Source: Pseudonocardia parietis (GTDB lineage: Bacteria; Actinomycetota; Actinomycetes; Mycobacteriales; Pseudonocardiaceae). From it: DNA of 64,000 bases. Shown here in pieces: positions 52,934 to 60,996 of this stretch. The notes beneath the pieces are model-generated. The model made no database searches. It was given only the letters and a program-made list of their open reading frames with translations, and had not been told where the DNA came from. The translations under genes and the position numbers were made by a program. How positions within the stretch are numbered: the stretch's first letter is position 1; every line of letters starts with the position of its first letter. The DNA is taken from the NCBI RefSeq assembly GCF_017876315.1, contig NZ_JAGINU010000001.1, forward strand, positions 1,612,001-1,676,000, given 5' to 3'.

Positions 52934-53551
52934 GTGCACGCGCGGGAGCAGGCGGGACCGTTCCGGGTCGTCGTCCTCGTGTCCGGGAGCGGCACCCTCC
53001 TGCAGGCGCTGCTCGACGGGGCCGGGGACGACTACCGGGTCGTGGCCGTCGGGGCCGACCGCCCCGGTGCCACCGGACTGGACCGGGCGCGTGCGGCGGC
53101 GGTACCCACCTTCGTCGAGCGGCTCGCCGACCATCCCGACCGGGCGGCCTGGGACGACGCCCTCGCCGCCGCCGTCCTCGAGCACCGGCCGGACCTCGTC
53201 GTCGGGGCGGGCTTCATGAAGCTCGTCGCACCCGCCTTCCTGGACGCGCTCGGATGCCGGATGCTGAACACGCACCCGGCCCTGCTGCCGGCATTCCCCG
53301 GCGCGCACGCCGTCCGCGACGCGCTGGCCGCCGGCGTCGAGGTGACCGGAGCGACCGTGCACGAGGTCGACGCAGGACTGGACTCCGGGCCGGTGCTCGC
53401 GCAGGTGGAGGTATCCGTCCTCCCCGATGACGACGAGGCCGTCCTGCACGAGCGGATCAAGACCGAGGAACGACGGCTGCTGGTCGGGACGGTGCGGCAT
53501 CTCGCCGCCGCCGGTGAGCGCGCCGGGAGAACCACACGAGGTGAACAGTGA
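52934..53551 (+). CDS. purN: Phosphoribosylglycinamide formyltransferase
   Basis: A 205-residue enzyme from a GTG. The GAR-binding loop is [17 protein letters not shown], and the formyl-transfer triad is in [20 protein letters not shown] (Asn, His) and [15 protein letters not shown] (Asp). It transfers a formyl group from 10-formyl-THF to GAR, the third step of purine synthesis. The stop overlaps the purH start (GTGA at 53548-53551). Confidence 0.95.
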   Translation: MHAREQAGPFRVVVLVSGSGTLLQALLDGAGDDYRVVAVGADRPGATGLDRARAAAVPTFVERLADHPDRAAWDDALAAAVLEHRPDLVVGAGFMKLVAPAFLDALGCRMLNTHPALLPAFPGAHAVRDALAAGVEVTGATVHEVDAGLDSGPVLAQVEVSVLPDDDEAVLHERIKTEERRLLVGTVRHLAAAGERAGRTTRGEQ

Positions 53552-55107
53552 GTGAGCGCAGGCCGGTCCGCCGGGCCCTGATCAGCGTCTACGACAAGGC
53601 CGGGCTGCTGGACCTGGCGACCGGGCTGCACGCCGCCGGGGTGGAGATCGTCTCGACGGGGTCGACCGCCCAGCGGATCGCCGACGCAGGCGTCCCCGTC
53701 ACCGCGGTCGAGGAGGTCACCGGCTTTCCGGAGTGCTTCGACGGCCGGGTGAAGACCCTGCACCCGCGGGTGCACGCCGGGCTGCTCGCCGACACCCGCA
53801 AGGACGAGCACGTCGCGCAGCTCGAGCAGCTGAACATCGCGCCGTTCGACCTGCTGGTGTCCAACCTGTACCCGTTCCGGGAGACGGTCGCATCCGGCGC
53901 GAGCCGCGACGAGGCGGTCGAGCAGATCGACATCGGTGGCCCGGCGATGGTGCGCGCCTCGGCGAAGAACCACGAGAGCGTCGCGGTGATCGTCGACCCG
54001 GCCCGCTACGGGTGGGTGCTCGAGCAGGTCGCGGCCGGCGGGTTCGCGGTGGGGGATCGTCGGCGGCTCGCCGCCGACGCGTTCCGGCACACCGCCGCCT
54101 ACGACGTCTCGGTCGCCACCTGGATGGGCGAGCAGTTCCCGGCCGATGACGCCGGTACGACCCCGGAGTGGTTCGGCGCCACGTGGACCCGCGAGCGCTC
54201 GCTGCGCTACGGCGAGAACCCGCACCAGGCCGCCGCGCTGTACTCCGACGGTGGCGCCACCGGTCTCGCGGGCGCCGAGCAGCTGCACGGTAAGGAGATG
54301 TCCTACAACAACTACGTCGACGCCGACGCCGCCTGGCGGGCCGCGCACGACCACGGCGACGTCCCGACCGTCGCGGTGATCAAGCACGCGAACCCGTGCG
54401 GCATCGCGGTCGGTACGGACGTCGCCGAGGCGCACCGCAAGGCGCACGCCACCGACCCGGTCTCGGCGTTCGGTGGTGTGATCGCGGTCAACCGCGAGGT
54501 GTCGGTGGAGGCGGCCGAGCAGATCGCGGAGATCTTCACCGAGGTCGTGGTCGCCCCGTCGTACGCCGACGGTGCGCTGGAGGCGCTGCAGCGCAAGAAG
54601 AACGTCCGGGTTCTGCGCATTCCGGGCGAGGTCGCCCGGGGCGGGATCGAGCTGCGGCCGATCTCCGGCGGGCTGCTCGCCCAGCAGCGCGACCTGGTCG
54701 ACGCCGACGGTGACGACCCCGCCGCCTGGAAGCTCGTCACCGGTGACCCGGTGTCGCCGGAGACCCTCTCCGATCTCGCGTTCGCCTGGCGGGCGTGCCG
54801 CGCGGTGAAGTCCAACGCGATCCTGCTGGCGCACGACGGCGCCGCGGTCGGCGTCGGCATGGGGCAGGTCAACCGGGTGGACGCCGCGAAGCTCGCCGTG
54901 GAGCGGGCCGGCGACCGGGCGCGCGGCGCGGTCGTGGCCTCGGACGCGTTCTTCCCGTTCCCCGACGGCCTGGAGGTCCTGCTGGAGGCCGGTATCGCGG
55001 CCGTCGTGCAGCCGGGTGGCTCGGTGCGTGACGAGCTCGTGGTCGCCGCCTGCGCGAAGGCGGGCGTGCCGATGTACCTGACGGGGACACGGCACTTCGC
55101 CCACTGA
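53548..55107 (+). CDS. purH: Bifunctional AICAR formyltransferase/IMP cyclohydrolase
   Basis: A 519-residue protein from a GTG. The N-terminal IMP cyclohydrolase domain has [54 protein letters not shown] and [13 protein letters not shown] [15 protein letters not shown]. The AICAR transformylase domain has [44 protein letters not shown] and the C-terminal [10 protein letters not shown]. It performs the last two steps to IMP, upstream of GuaB. Coupled with purN. Confidence 0.97.
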   Translation: MSERRPVRRALISVYDKAGLLDLATGLHAAGVEIVSTGSTAQRIADAGVPVTAVEEVTGFPECFDGRVKTLHPRVHAGLLADTRKDEHVAQLEQLNIAPFDLLVSNLYPFRETVASGASRDEAVEQIDIGGPAMVRASAKNHESVAVIVDPARYGWVLEQVAAGGFAVGDRRRLAADAFRHTAAYDVSVATWMGEQFPADDAGTTPEWFGATWTRERSLRYGENPHQAAALYSDGGATGLAGAEQLHGKEMSYNNYVDADAAWRAAHDHGDVPTVAVIKHANPCGIAVGTDVAEAHRKAHATDPVSAFGGVIAVNREVSVEAAEQIAEIFTEVVVAPSYADGALEALQRKKNVRVLRIPGEVARGGIELRPISGGLLAQQRDLVDADGDDPAAWKLVTGDPVSPETLSDLAFAWRACRAVKSNAILLAHDGAAVGVGMGQVNRVDAAKLAVERAGDRARGAVVASDAFFPFPDGLEVLLEAGIAAVVQPGGSVRDELVVAACAKAGVPMYLTGTRHFAH

Positions 55108-55123
55108 CCCTCTCCTGCCCCCT

Positions 55124-55160
55124 GAACGGCCCGGATCGCCCCGTGCGGTCCGGGCTGTTC
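55124..55160 (+). terminator. Terminator of purNH
   Basis: A 16-bp stem with two G-T pairs (55124-55139 with 55145-55160), loop CCCGT, 16 bases after the purH stop codon. Confidence 0.75.
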
Positions 55161-55208
55161 TGCGTTCTGGCCACCGTGTTTCCTGCCGCCGCGCCGGGTC
55201 TCGTTCCC

Positions 55209-55270
55209 CGCCGAGATGCGGCCCAGGGCTCCCAGGAGATCGACAACTCGCCCTGAACCGCATCTCGGCG
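55209..55270. repeat. Intergenic palindromic element with nested stems
   Basis: CGCCGAGATGCGG (55209-55221) is exactly complementary to CCGCATCTCGGCG (55258-55270), and a nested pair CAGGGC/GCCCTG (55224-55229 with 55250-55255) lies inside. It lies beyond the purH terminator and about 130 bp before the SOS promoter, so it is not needed as a terminator. It looks like a REP-type palindrome or a structured RNA. Confidence 0.6.
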
Positions 55271-55405
55271 AGGGTGGAGCTGCCGGCGGGACGGGTGCGT
55301 GGCGCTGCGGCCCGGAAACTGTCGGTGGTCCGTGCGACGGTGCTCCGTGTCGGTCCTCCGGCCCCCCGACCGGGGGCTGCGGCGGGGCGGCAGTTGCCCT
55401 ATAGT

Positions 55406-55421
55406 TCGAACGTAAGTTCGA
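55406..55421. promoter_or_regulatory. LexA (SOS) box of imuA'-imuB
   Basis: TCGAACGTAAGTTCGA has the full TCGAAC-N4-GTTCGA actinobacterial LexA consensus with perfect arms. A -10 element TATAGT (55400-55405) lies directly against it, so transcription would start near 55412 inside the box and be blocked by LexA. Confidence 0.9.
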
Positions 55422-55502
55422 GTTGGTGCCGCCTTCCCCGCGGTGCACCGGGCAGGTTCCGACCGGTCGGCAGGCCGGTCGCGGTGCGATGGGGGAGGTC
55501 CG

Positions 55503-56984
55503 TTGAGCAGGGCTGTGGCGGGGAGGCGGGAGCACGGTGCAGGAGAGCCCGGCCCGGGGGAGCGCGGTGCCCGAGAGCGCAGCGCAGGAGAGCGCAGCGC
55601 AGGGAAGCGCGGTGCAGGAGAACGCGGTGCAGGAGAACGCGGCGCACGGACGGGCGGGCTCGCCGTCGTCGGGGGAGGAACGGCGGTGGGCCGGGTCGCC
55701 GGAGCGGCGCCGGACACGGCAGCGGGCGCGGATCCGGCCGGGGAACCGGACCCGCGGTTCGAGCCGGACAGGGAACCGGCCCCGCGGTTCGGGCCGATCG
55801 GGGAACCGGAGCCGGGGTTCGAGCCGGCTGGGGAACCGGAGCCGGGGTTCGAGCCGGCTGGGGAGCCGGATCCGCAGTTCGAGCCGGACGGGGCGTCCGG
55901 CCCGGTGATCGGAGCCGGGGTGCGGTGCGCGGGGGCGGACGGGGAGCCCGTCCCCGCGGGCCGTACCGGTTCCGGGGCCGGGCTCGCCGGGCCCCGTGAC
56001 CCCGAGGGCGGGCGGGAGCCGCTCCAGGGGGCACGGGGCCCGGTTCCGGGGTCGTCCGCACCCGTGCCGGACCGGCTGGCCCGTGCCCGGCAGGTGCTGC
56101 ACCGGATGGAGACCCGATCCGACGTCGAGCGGGTCCGTCCGGTGGCGGCCGGGCCCGGCTGCGCAGCGACGGCCGTCGAGCCGGGAGCGGCCGGTACCGC
56201 CGGGACGATCGCTCCCGGTGGTGGCACCGAGGCGGCACTCCCCGTTCCCGGACCGCTCGCCGCGCTGCTGCCCGGAGGTGGGCTGCGCCGCGGCTCCACG
56301 GTCGCGGTGGGCGCCGGGATCGCTGCCGGGTCGTTGCTGTTCGCGCTGCTGTCCACGGCGTCCGCGGAGGGTTCCTGGGTCGGGGTGGTCGGGCGTCCCG
56401 GGCTGGGTGCGACGGCTGCAGCCGAGGCGGGGATACGGCTGGACCGGCTCGCACTGGTCCCCGACCCCGGACCTGATCCGGTCGGGGTCACCGCGGGTCT
56501 GCTGGACGGGCTGGACCTGGTCGTGGTGGCCGGCCCGGAGCGCTCCGGGTTGCGCGCCGCCGATCGGCAGCGGCTGATGGCCCGGGCCCGTCAGCGCGGG
56601 GCGGTACTGCTGGCGCTGGGCCCCTGGCCCGGAGCGGACCTGCGGCTGCACTGCGAGCGGCCCCGCTGGGAGGGGGCCGGGCGTGGTGCCGGGCGGTTGC
56701 GGTTCCGGCGGGTCGAGGTGCGGGTGTCCGGCCGGGGGATCGCGCCCGCGGGCCACGGTGCCGAGGTGCTGCTCCCGGGGCCGGGCGGCGCGCTGGCACC
56801 GGTTCCGGAGGCCACGGCGGTGGGGCGTCCGCTGCCGGTCACGGCCGGTGCCGGTGCGAGCGCCGGTGCCGGTGCCGGTGTGAGTGCGAGTGCCGGTGCG
56901 AGCGCGAGCGCGACTGCGAGCGCCGGTGCTGGTGTGGGCACGGGTGCCGGGATGGATCGTGCGGCCGTGCGGGTGGCCGGATGA
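55503..56984 (+). CDS. imuA': ImuA'-like (RecA-related) mutasome protein with a long repeat-rich N-terminus
   Basis: A 493-residue protein. A TTG at 55503 is chosen because GGGGGAGGT lies just upstream; the LexA box is a further 80 bp away. Residues about 190-430 carry the ImuA'-like fold: DRLARARQVLHRME, PGPLAALLPGGGLRRGSTVA, then VGAGIAAGSLLFALL and VGVVGRPGLGATAAAEAGIR. The Walker A lysine of RecA is absent, as in the family. The first about 185 residues are low complexity: GERGA-type pentapeptides, then several 12-residue PGFEPAGEPEP units. The C-terminus is Ala/Gly/Ser-rich. In mycobacteria ImuA' and ImuB bring DnaE2 to damaged DNA. The stop overlaps imuB. Confidence 0.78.
   Translation: MSRAVAGRREHGAGEPGPGERGARERSAGERSAGKRGAGERGAGERGARTGGLAVVGGGTAVGRVAGAAPDTAAGADPAGEPDPRFEPDREPAPRFGPIGEPEPGFEPAGEPEPGFEPAGEPDPQFEPDGASGPVIGAGVRCAGADGEPVPAGRTGSGAGLAGPRDPEGGREPLQGARGPVPGSSAPVPDRLARARQVLHRMETRSDVERVRPVAAGPGCAATAVEPGAAGTAGTIAPGGGTEAALPVPGPLAALLPGGGLRRGSTVAVGAGIAAGSLLFALLSTASAEGSWVGVVGRPGLGATAAAEAGIRLDRLALVPDPGPDPVGVTAGLLDGLDLVVVAGPERSGLRAADRQRLMARARQRGAVLLALGPWPGADLRLHCERPRWEGAGRGAGRLRFRRVEVRVSGRGIAPAGHGAEVLLPGPGGALAPVPEATAVGRPLPVTAGAGASAGAGAGVSASAGASASATASAGAGVGTGAGMDRAAVRVAG
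55540..55900 (+). repeat. Two tandem repeat arrays in the 5' part of imuA'
   Basis: About 55540-55655 holds 15-bp units around GAGAGCGCAG/GCAGGAGA, coding GERSA/GERGA pentapeptides. About 55738-55900 holds 36-bp units (GGGGAACCGGAGCCGGGGTT and continuation) coding GEPEPGFEPA-type peptides, two of them nearly identical side by side. Confidence 0.7.
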
Positions 56985-58825
56985 GTGCCGGTGTCGATCC
57001 GGCCGGGAGGGGTCCGGCCATCGTCGCCACGCCGGAGAGCCGGCCGAGGTCTGCGCGTGCCGGGGAGGGCGTCCGCGGGAGGTGTGGCCCGGCGGAGGAG
57101 CCCGGGCCGGCTGCTGCGCCCGGTGCCCTACCACCACCGGGGTCCGGGCACGGGGAACGCGGGGGCCGCCCGGCCCCCGACCCCCGGATCCTGGCGCTCT
57201 GGTCCCCGGACTGGCCGGTCACCGCGGCCGCCCGGGCCGCGCACGTCCCGGCGCACCGGCCGGCGGCGGTGTTCTACGCCAACCGGGTACTGGCCTGCTC
57301 GGCCCCCGCACGCCGGTACGGGGTGCGGCGCGGGCTGCGCCGGCGCGAGGCGCAGGCCCGCTGCCCGGACCTGGCGGTGCTCGCCCCGGACCCCGGGCGG
57401 GACGCGCGGCTGTTCGAACCGGTCGTGGCCGCGGTCGAGGAGCTCGCCCCGGGGGTCGAGGTCGTCCGGCCCGGCCTGCTCGTGCTCCCCGCACGTGGCC
57501 CGGTCGGCTGGTTCGGCGGCGAGCAGGAGGCGATCGAGCGGCTGATCGACCAGGTCGCGTTGCGGGCCGCCACCGAGTGTCAGGTCGGGGTCGCGGACGG
57601 GATGTTCGCCGCCGAGCTCGCCGCCCGCCGGGGGCGCGGGGTACCGCCCGGCCGGTCCGCGGAGTTCCTGGCCCCGCTGGAGGTCACCGAGCTGGACCGT
57701 GACCCGGAGGTCGACCGCTCCGCGCTGATCGATCTGTTGCGTCGGCTCGGGCTGCGCTCGCTGGGAGCGTTCGCGTCGCTGCCGGAGGCCGACGTGGCGT
57801 CCCGGTTCGGTGCCGACGCGGTGGCCGCACACCGGCTGGCCCGGGGGCTCGATCCGCGCCCTCCGGTGCGCCGGGTCCCGCCGGAGGAGCTGGCCGCGGC
57901 GATCGAGCTGGACCCGCCGGTGGATCGGGTGGACGCGGCCGCGTTCGCCGCGCGCGGGCTGGCGACCCGGCTGCACGAGGCACTCGCCGGGCACGGCCTG
58001 GCCTGTACCCGGCTGGGGGTGCATGCGCGTACCGACGGAGGGGAGGAGCTGCTCAGGGTCTGGCGGTGCGCCGAGCCGTTGACGCCGTCCGGCACCGTCG
58101 ACCGGGTGCGCTGGCAGCTGGACTCGTGGCTCGGTCGCGGTGGCTCCGGGACGCTGGTCGCGCTGCGCCTCACCCCGGAGGACACGGTCGTGGCCGGCGC
58201 TCTGCAGCGCGGGCTGTGGGGCGATGTCGGGGAGAACGACGAGCGCGCCGGTCGTGCGCTCGTGCGGGTGCAGGCGCTGCTCGGGCCGGAGGCGGTGGTC
58301 ACCGCGGTGTCCGCCGGTGGCCGGGATCCCGGGGAGCGGGTCCGGCTGGTGCCCTGGGGAGAGGAACGGGACGTGGAGGAGACGGCCGTACCCCCGGGCA
58401 CCGAGCATGCGGCCTGCTCCGGGCAGCCGTCTCGGCGGCAGGAGGACCCCGCACACGTCCGTCGAGCTCCGGGGCGGCGCCCACCGAAGGACCCGCCGGC
58501 GTCGTGGCCGGGCCGGTTGCCGGCGCCGTCCCCGGCGACGGTCCCGCCGGAGCCGATACCGGTCCGGCTGTGCGACGCGGCCGGTGCCGAGGTGGGTCTC
58601 GCGGCCCCCGACCTGCTCGACGGCGTTCCGCACCGGATCAGCGGTGCCGGTGGCCCGGATCGCGAGGTCATCGCCTGGGCCGGGCCCTGGCCGGTGCACG
58701 CCCGCTGGTGGGCCCCCGAGGGGCCCGGTCCCGCGGCGAGGTTGCAGGCCGTGCTCGCCGACGGGACGGCGCTGCTGCTCGTCCACCGCGGGGTGCGCTG
58801 GGAGGTGACCGGTGTCTACGACTGA
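56981..58825 (+). CDS. imuB: ImuB, Y-family polymerase-like mutasome scaffold
   Basis: A 614-residue Y-family polymerase homologue (fingers, palm, thumb and little finger folds: FYANRVLACSAPARRYGVRR, then GLRRREAQARCPDLAVLAPD and the HhH segment LLRRLGLRSLGAFASLPEAD). The catalytic acidic residues of active Y-family enzymes are missing: the usual DMDAFFASVE start is replaced by ILALWSPDWPVTAAARAAHV. As in mycobacterial ImuB it should be inactive and act as a beta-clamp-binding adaptor for DnaE2. The ATG overlaps the imuA' stop (ATGA). The N-terminal about 65 residues are low complexity. Confidence 0.88.
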   Translation: MSAGVDPAGRGPAIVATPESRPRSARAGEGVRGRCGPAEEPGPAAAPGALPPPGSGHGERGGRPAPDPRILALWSPDWPVTAAARAAHVPAHRPAAVFYANRVLACSAPARRYGVRRGLRRREAQARCPDLAVLAPDPGRDARLFEPVVAAVEELAPGVEVVRPGLLVLPARGPVGWFGGEQEAIERLIDQVALRAATECQVGVADGMFAAELAARRGRGVPPGRSAEFLAPLEVTELDRDPEVDRSALIDLLRRLGLRSLGAFASLPEADVASRFGADAVAAHRLARGLDPRPPVRRVPPEELAAAIELDPPVDRVDAAAFAARGLATRLHEALAGHGLACTRLGVHARTDGGEELLRVWRCAEPLTPSGTVDRVRWQLDSWLGRGGSGTLVALRLTPEDTVVAGALQRGLWGDVGENDERAGRALVRVQALLGPEAVVTAVSAGGRDPGERVRLVPWGEERDVEETAVPPGTEHAACSGQPSRRQEDPAHVRRAPGRRPPKDPPASWPGRLPAPSPATVPPEPIPVRLCDAAGAEVGLAAPDLLDGVPHRISGAGGPDREVIAWAGPWPVHARWWAPEGPGPAARLQAVLADGTALLLVHRGVRWEVTGVYD

Positions 58826-58880
58826 ACGGCCGGGCGTGGGTCCCGGGCCGGTACACGGACGTGCCCGGCCCGGGGCCCGG

Positions 58881-60455
58881 CTACCGGGCGGGGACGCCCG
58901 TCAGGTCCACCGCGAACCGGCCGACCGCCGAGCCCATCGCCGTGAGGTTCCGGTCGAGCGCGGTGCGGTCGATGTTGGTGAGCCGGTCGCACGGCGTGTG
59001 GTAGCAGGAGTCGTACGACTGGCCCGCCGTTCCGCCCCACTTCTGGGCCTGCTCCGGTGTCTTCAGCTCCTCGGCGCCGGTGAACAGACCACCGGCCGGG
59101 ATGCCCGCCTCGATGAACGGTCCGTAGTCCGAGCGGCCGTCGAAGGCGGTCGTCTCCGGCCCCGGCACGCCCGCCGCGGCGAGCGCCTCGGTCAGCACCC
59201 GCTCCGCGGTCTCCGACCCCGGCGGGCCGGCCTGGCCGCCGAGACCGTCGGAGTTGTCGCCGTCGTACACCAGGTACCCCGCGTTCGGCGACCCGACCAT
59301 GTCGAAGTTCAGGTAGAGCGCGAGCGCCGCACGGTCCTGTTCGGACAGCGACTCGACGTAACGCGTCGCTCCGACCAGGCCGATCTCCTCCGCTCCCCAC
59401 CAGGCGAAACGCACCTTCTGCCCGGCAGGAGGTGCCGCTCCCAGCTTCTGTGCCACCTCCAGCAGTGCCGCGCTGCCGCTGCCGTTGTCGTTGATGCCGG
59501 CGCCCTCGGGCACCGAGTCGAGGTGTGCACCGGCCATCACGACCCGGTTCGGGTCCCCGGTGGTGGTCTCGGCGATCACGTTGCGCGAGGTCTGCTGCTG
59601 GATCGTGGTGTCCAGGACGAGGGTGGCCTGCTGCCCGTCGCGCAGCGCCGCACCGGCGGTCTTCTGGACGGCCGCGGTCGGCACCACATCCGGGGTCTCA
59701 CCGAGGGTGGCCGGCAGCGCCGCGTCCTCCGTGTTCACCACGATCATCGCCGCGGCCCCGGCCGCCCCGGCCAGCTGCGACTTCTGCCCGAACGGGCAGA
59801 CCCCGCGCTCGACGACGGCGATCGCCCCCGCCGGGATGCCGGCGTAGTCCGCGGCCTCGCAGCCCGGCGTCGGGTCCTGCGGCGTCCGCGGCCGGACCGA
59901 CAGCGGCGCGGTCAGCCCGCCGGGTGGGGTGGCGGGCGAGAAGCTCAGCACCTCGGTGGGCACCGGCGCGTCCGCCACCGTCAGCCGGGCGGCGTTCGCG
60001 GTGAACGAGCGGACATCGAAGGACGGCGTCCGCACCTCGTACCCGGCCTCGCGGAGCTTGCCCGAGACGTAGTCGACGCTCGCGTCGTAACCGGGGGTGC
60101 CGACCGCCCGGTCGCCGCCGTGCGCGTCGGCGATCCGCTCCAGCTCCTGGAGGTGCGCGTAGGCGGCGTCACCGCTCACCGCCGCGGCGAGCCGATCCGG
60201 GAGCCCGGGATCGACCTGCGCGGCGGGTACCGCGGGTGCGGCGGGTCCCGTTGCCGTGCCGAGCGCCGCCGGGCCCGGCCCGGCCGGCACGTTCGCGCAG
60301 GCTGCCAGCGCGGTGACGGCCACACCGGCAGCCAGCACCGGCAGCAGCCGGCGCATCCCGCGCTGCGACCGGCCGTGCCGCTGCGCCCGCGCGTCACCGG
60401 CCGCCCGTCGCCGGGCCCGGCCGCCCGGTCCCGTTCCCGTCCATCGCGACCTCAT
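58881..60455 (-). CDS. M28 family zinc aminopeptidase, secreted lipoprotein
   Basis: A 524-residue protein. A lipoprotein signal is visible (MRRLLPVLAAGVAVTALAAC, lipobox LAAC). A PA domain insertion (about 200-300: AGIPAGAIAVVERGVCPFGQ, GAAGAAAMIVVNTED) lies in the M28 fold. The zinc ligands are in MAGAHLDSVP, GINDNGSGSAAL, WWGAEEIGLVG, LNFDMVGSP and DSCYHTPCD. It resembles Streptomyces-type aminopeptidases that release N-terminal residues outside the cell. The ATG at 60455 is used; the ATG at 60356 would begin directly at the signal peptide and may be the real start. It is not functionally linked to the mutasome genes around it. Confidence 0.87.
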   Translation of the reverse strand: MRSRWTGTGPGGRARRRAAGDARAQRHGRSQRGMRRLLPVLAAGVAVTALAACANVPAGPGPAALGTATGPAAPAVPAAQVDPGLPDRLAAAVSGDAAYAHLQELERIADAHGGDRAVGTPGYDASVDYVSGKLREAGYEVRTPSFDVRSFTANAARLTVADAPVPTEVLSFSPATPPGGLTAPLSVRPRTPQDPTPGCEAADYAGIPAGAIAVVERGVCPFGQKSQLAGAAGAAAMIVVNTEDAALPATLGETPDVVPTAAVQKTAGAALRDGQQATLVLDTTIQQQTSRNVIAETTTGDPNRVVMAGAHLDSVPEGAGINDNGSGSAALLEVAQKLGAAPPAGQKVRFAWWGAEEIGLVGATRYVESLSEQDRAALALYLNFDMVGSPNAGYLVYDGDNSDGLGGQAGPPGSETAERVLTEALAAAGVPGPETTAFDGRSDYGPFIEAGIPAGGLFTGAEELKTPEQAQKWGGTAGQSYDSCYHTPCDRLTNIDRTALDRNLTAMGSAVGRFAVDLTGVPAR

Positions 60456-60996
60456 GGCGCCACCCCCGCTGTCCGGCCCTGTCCCGGGCGTCGTCCGCAC
60501 CGGACCACCGGTGCCTGTCCTGGAACGCGACCGGACCGGGCCCGGGCGTCGCAGCGTCGGACCAGCATCCGTCATCGGGTGTCTTCGTGCCGTGAACCGG
60601 CGATCACGACACGGCATCTCGATCGGGCGGGATCCATGGTCGATCCACGGACTCGTCTCAGCACTTCCACAGGTTCGGCTGGTGAACTCGTTCTTGTCGG
60701 CGGAACGCCCCTCGCGGGTGGTCCACCGACACCCGACAGGGTCGTCCGAGTGGCCCTGCGGCCCGGCGCTGGGGAGCGGCCGGTGCCGCGGAGGAACTCG
60801 GTGCAGCCGTGCGGGGCCGACCGGCGCTGGGGAGCTCCCGGCCGGTCCCCGCACGGCACGCCCGGCCCAGCGCGGCCCACATCCCGGCCCGGCTCAGCAC
60901 TCAGCCCCGCCCCTCCGCCCCCGCGCGCACCCGATCGATCGACCGAACCTTGCCGTCCGATGGCCCGTCGAACTGGTGTTCGACTATGCTCGGCGT
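60456..60996. other. Region between the M28 peptidase and dnaE2
   Basis: About 540 bp with no gene I can support. It holds the promoters of both divergent genes. The only clear site is the LexA box and -10 element directly before dnaE2. Confidence 0.5.
60968..60983. promoter_or_regulatory. LexA (SOS) box of dnaE2
   Basis: TCGAACTGGTGTTCGA has perfect TCGAAC-N4-GTTCGA arms. TATGCT (60985-60990), a good -10 element, follows one base later, and the dnaE2 GTG lies 7 bases beyond that. The transcript may therefore start at or next to the start codon. Confidence 0.9.

Larger units (their letters stand above)
55108..55502. other. Intergenic region between purH and imuA'
   Basis: It contains the purH terminator, the palindromic element at 55209-55270 and the SOS promoter (TATAGT at 55400-55405 with an overlapping LexA box). 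I see no gene in it. Confidence 0.65.
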
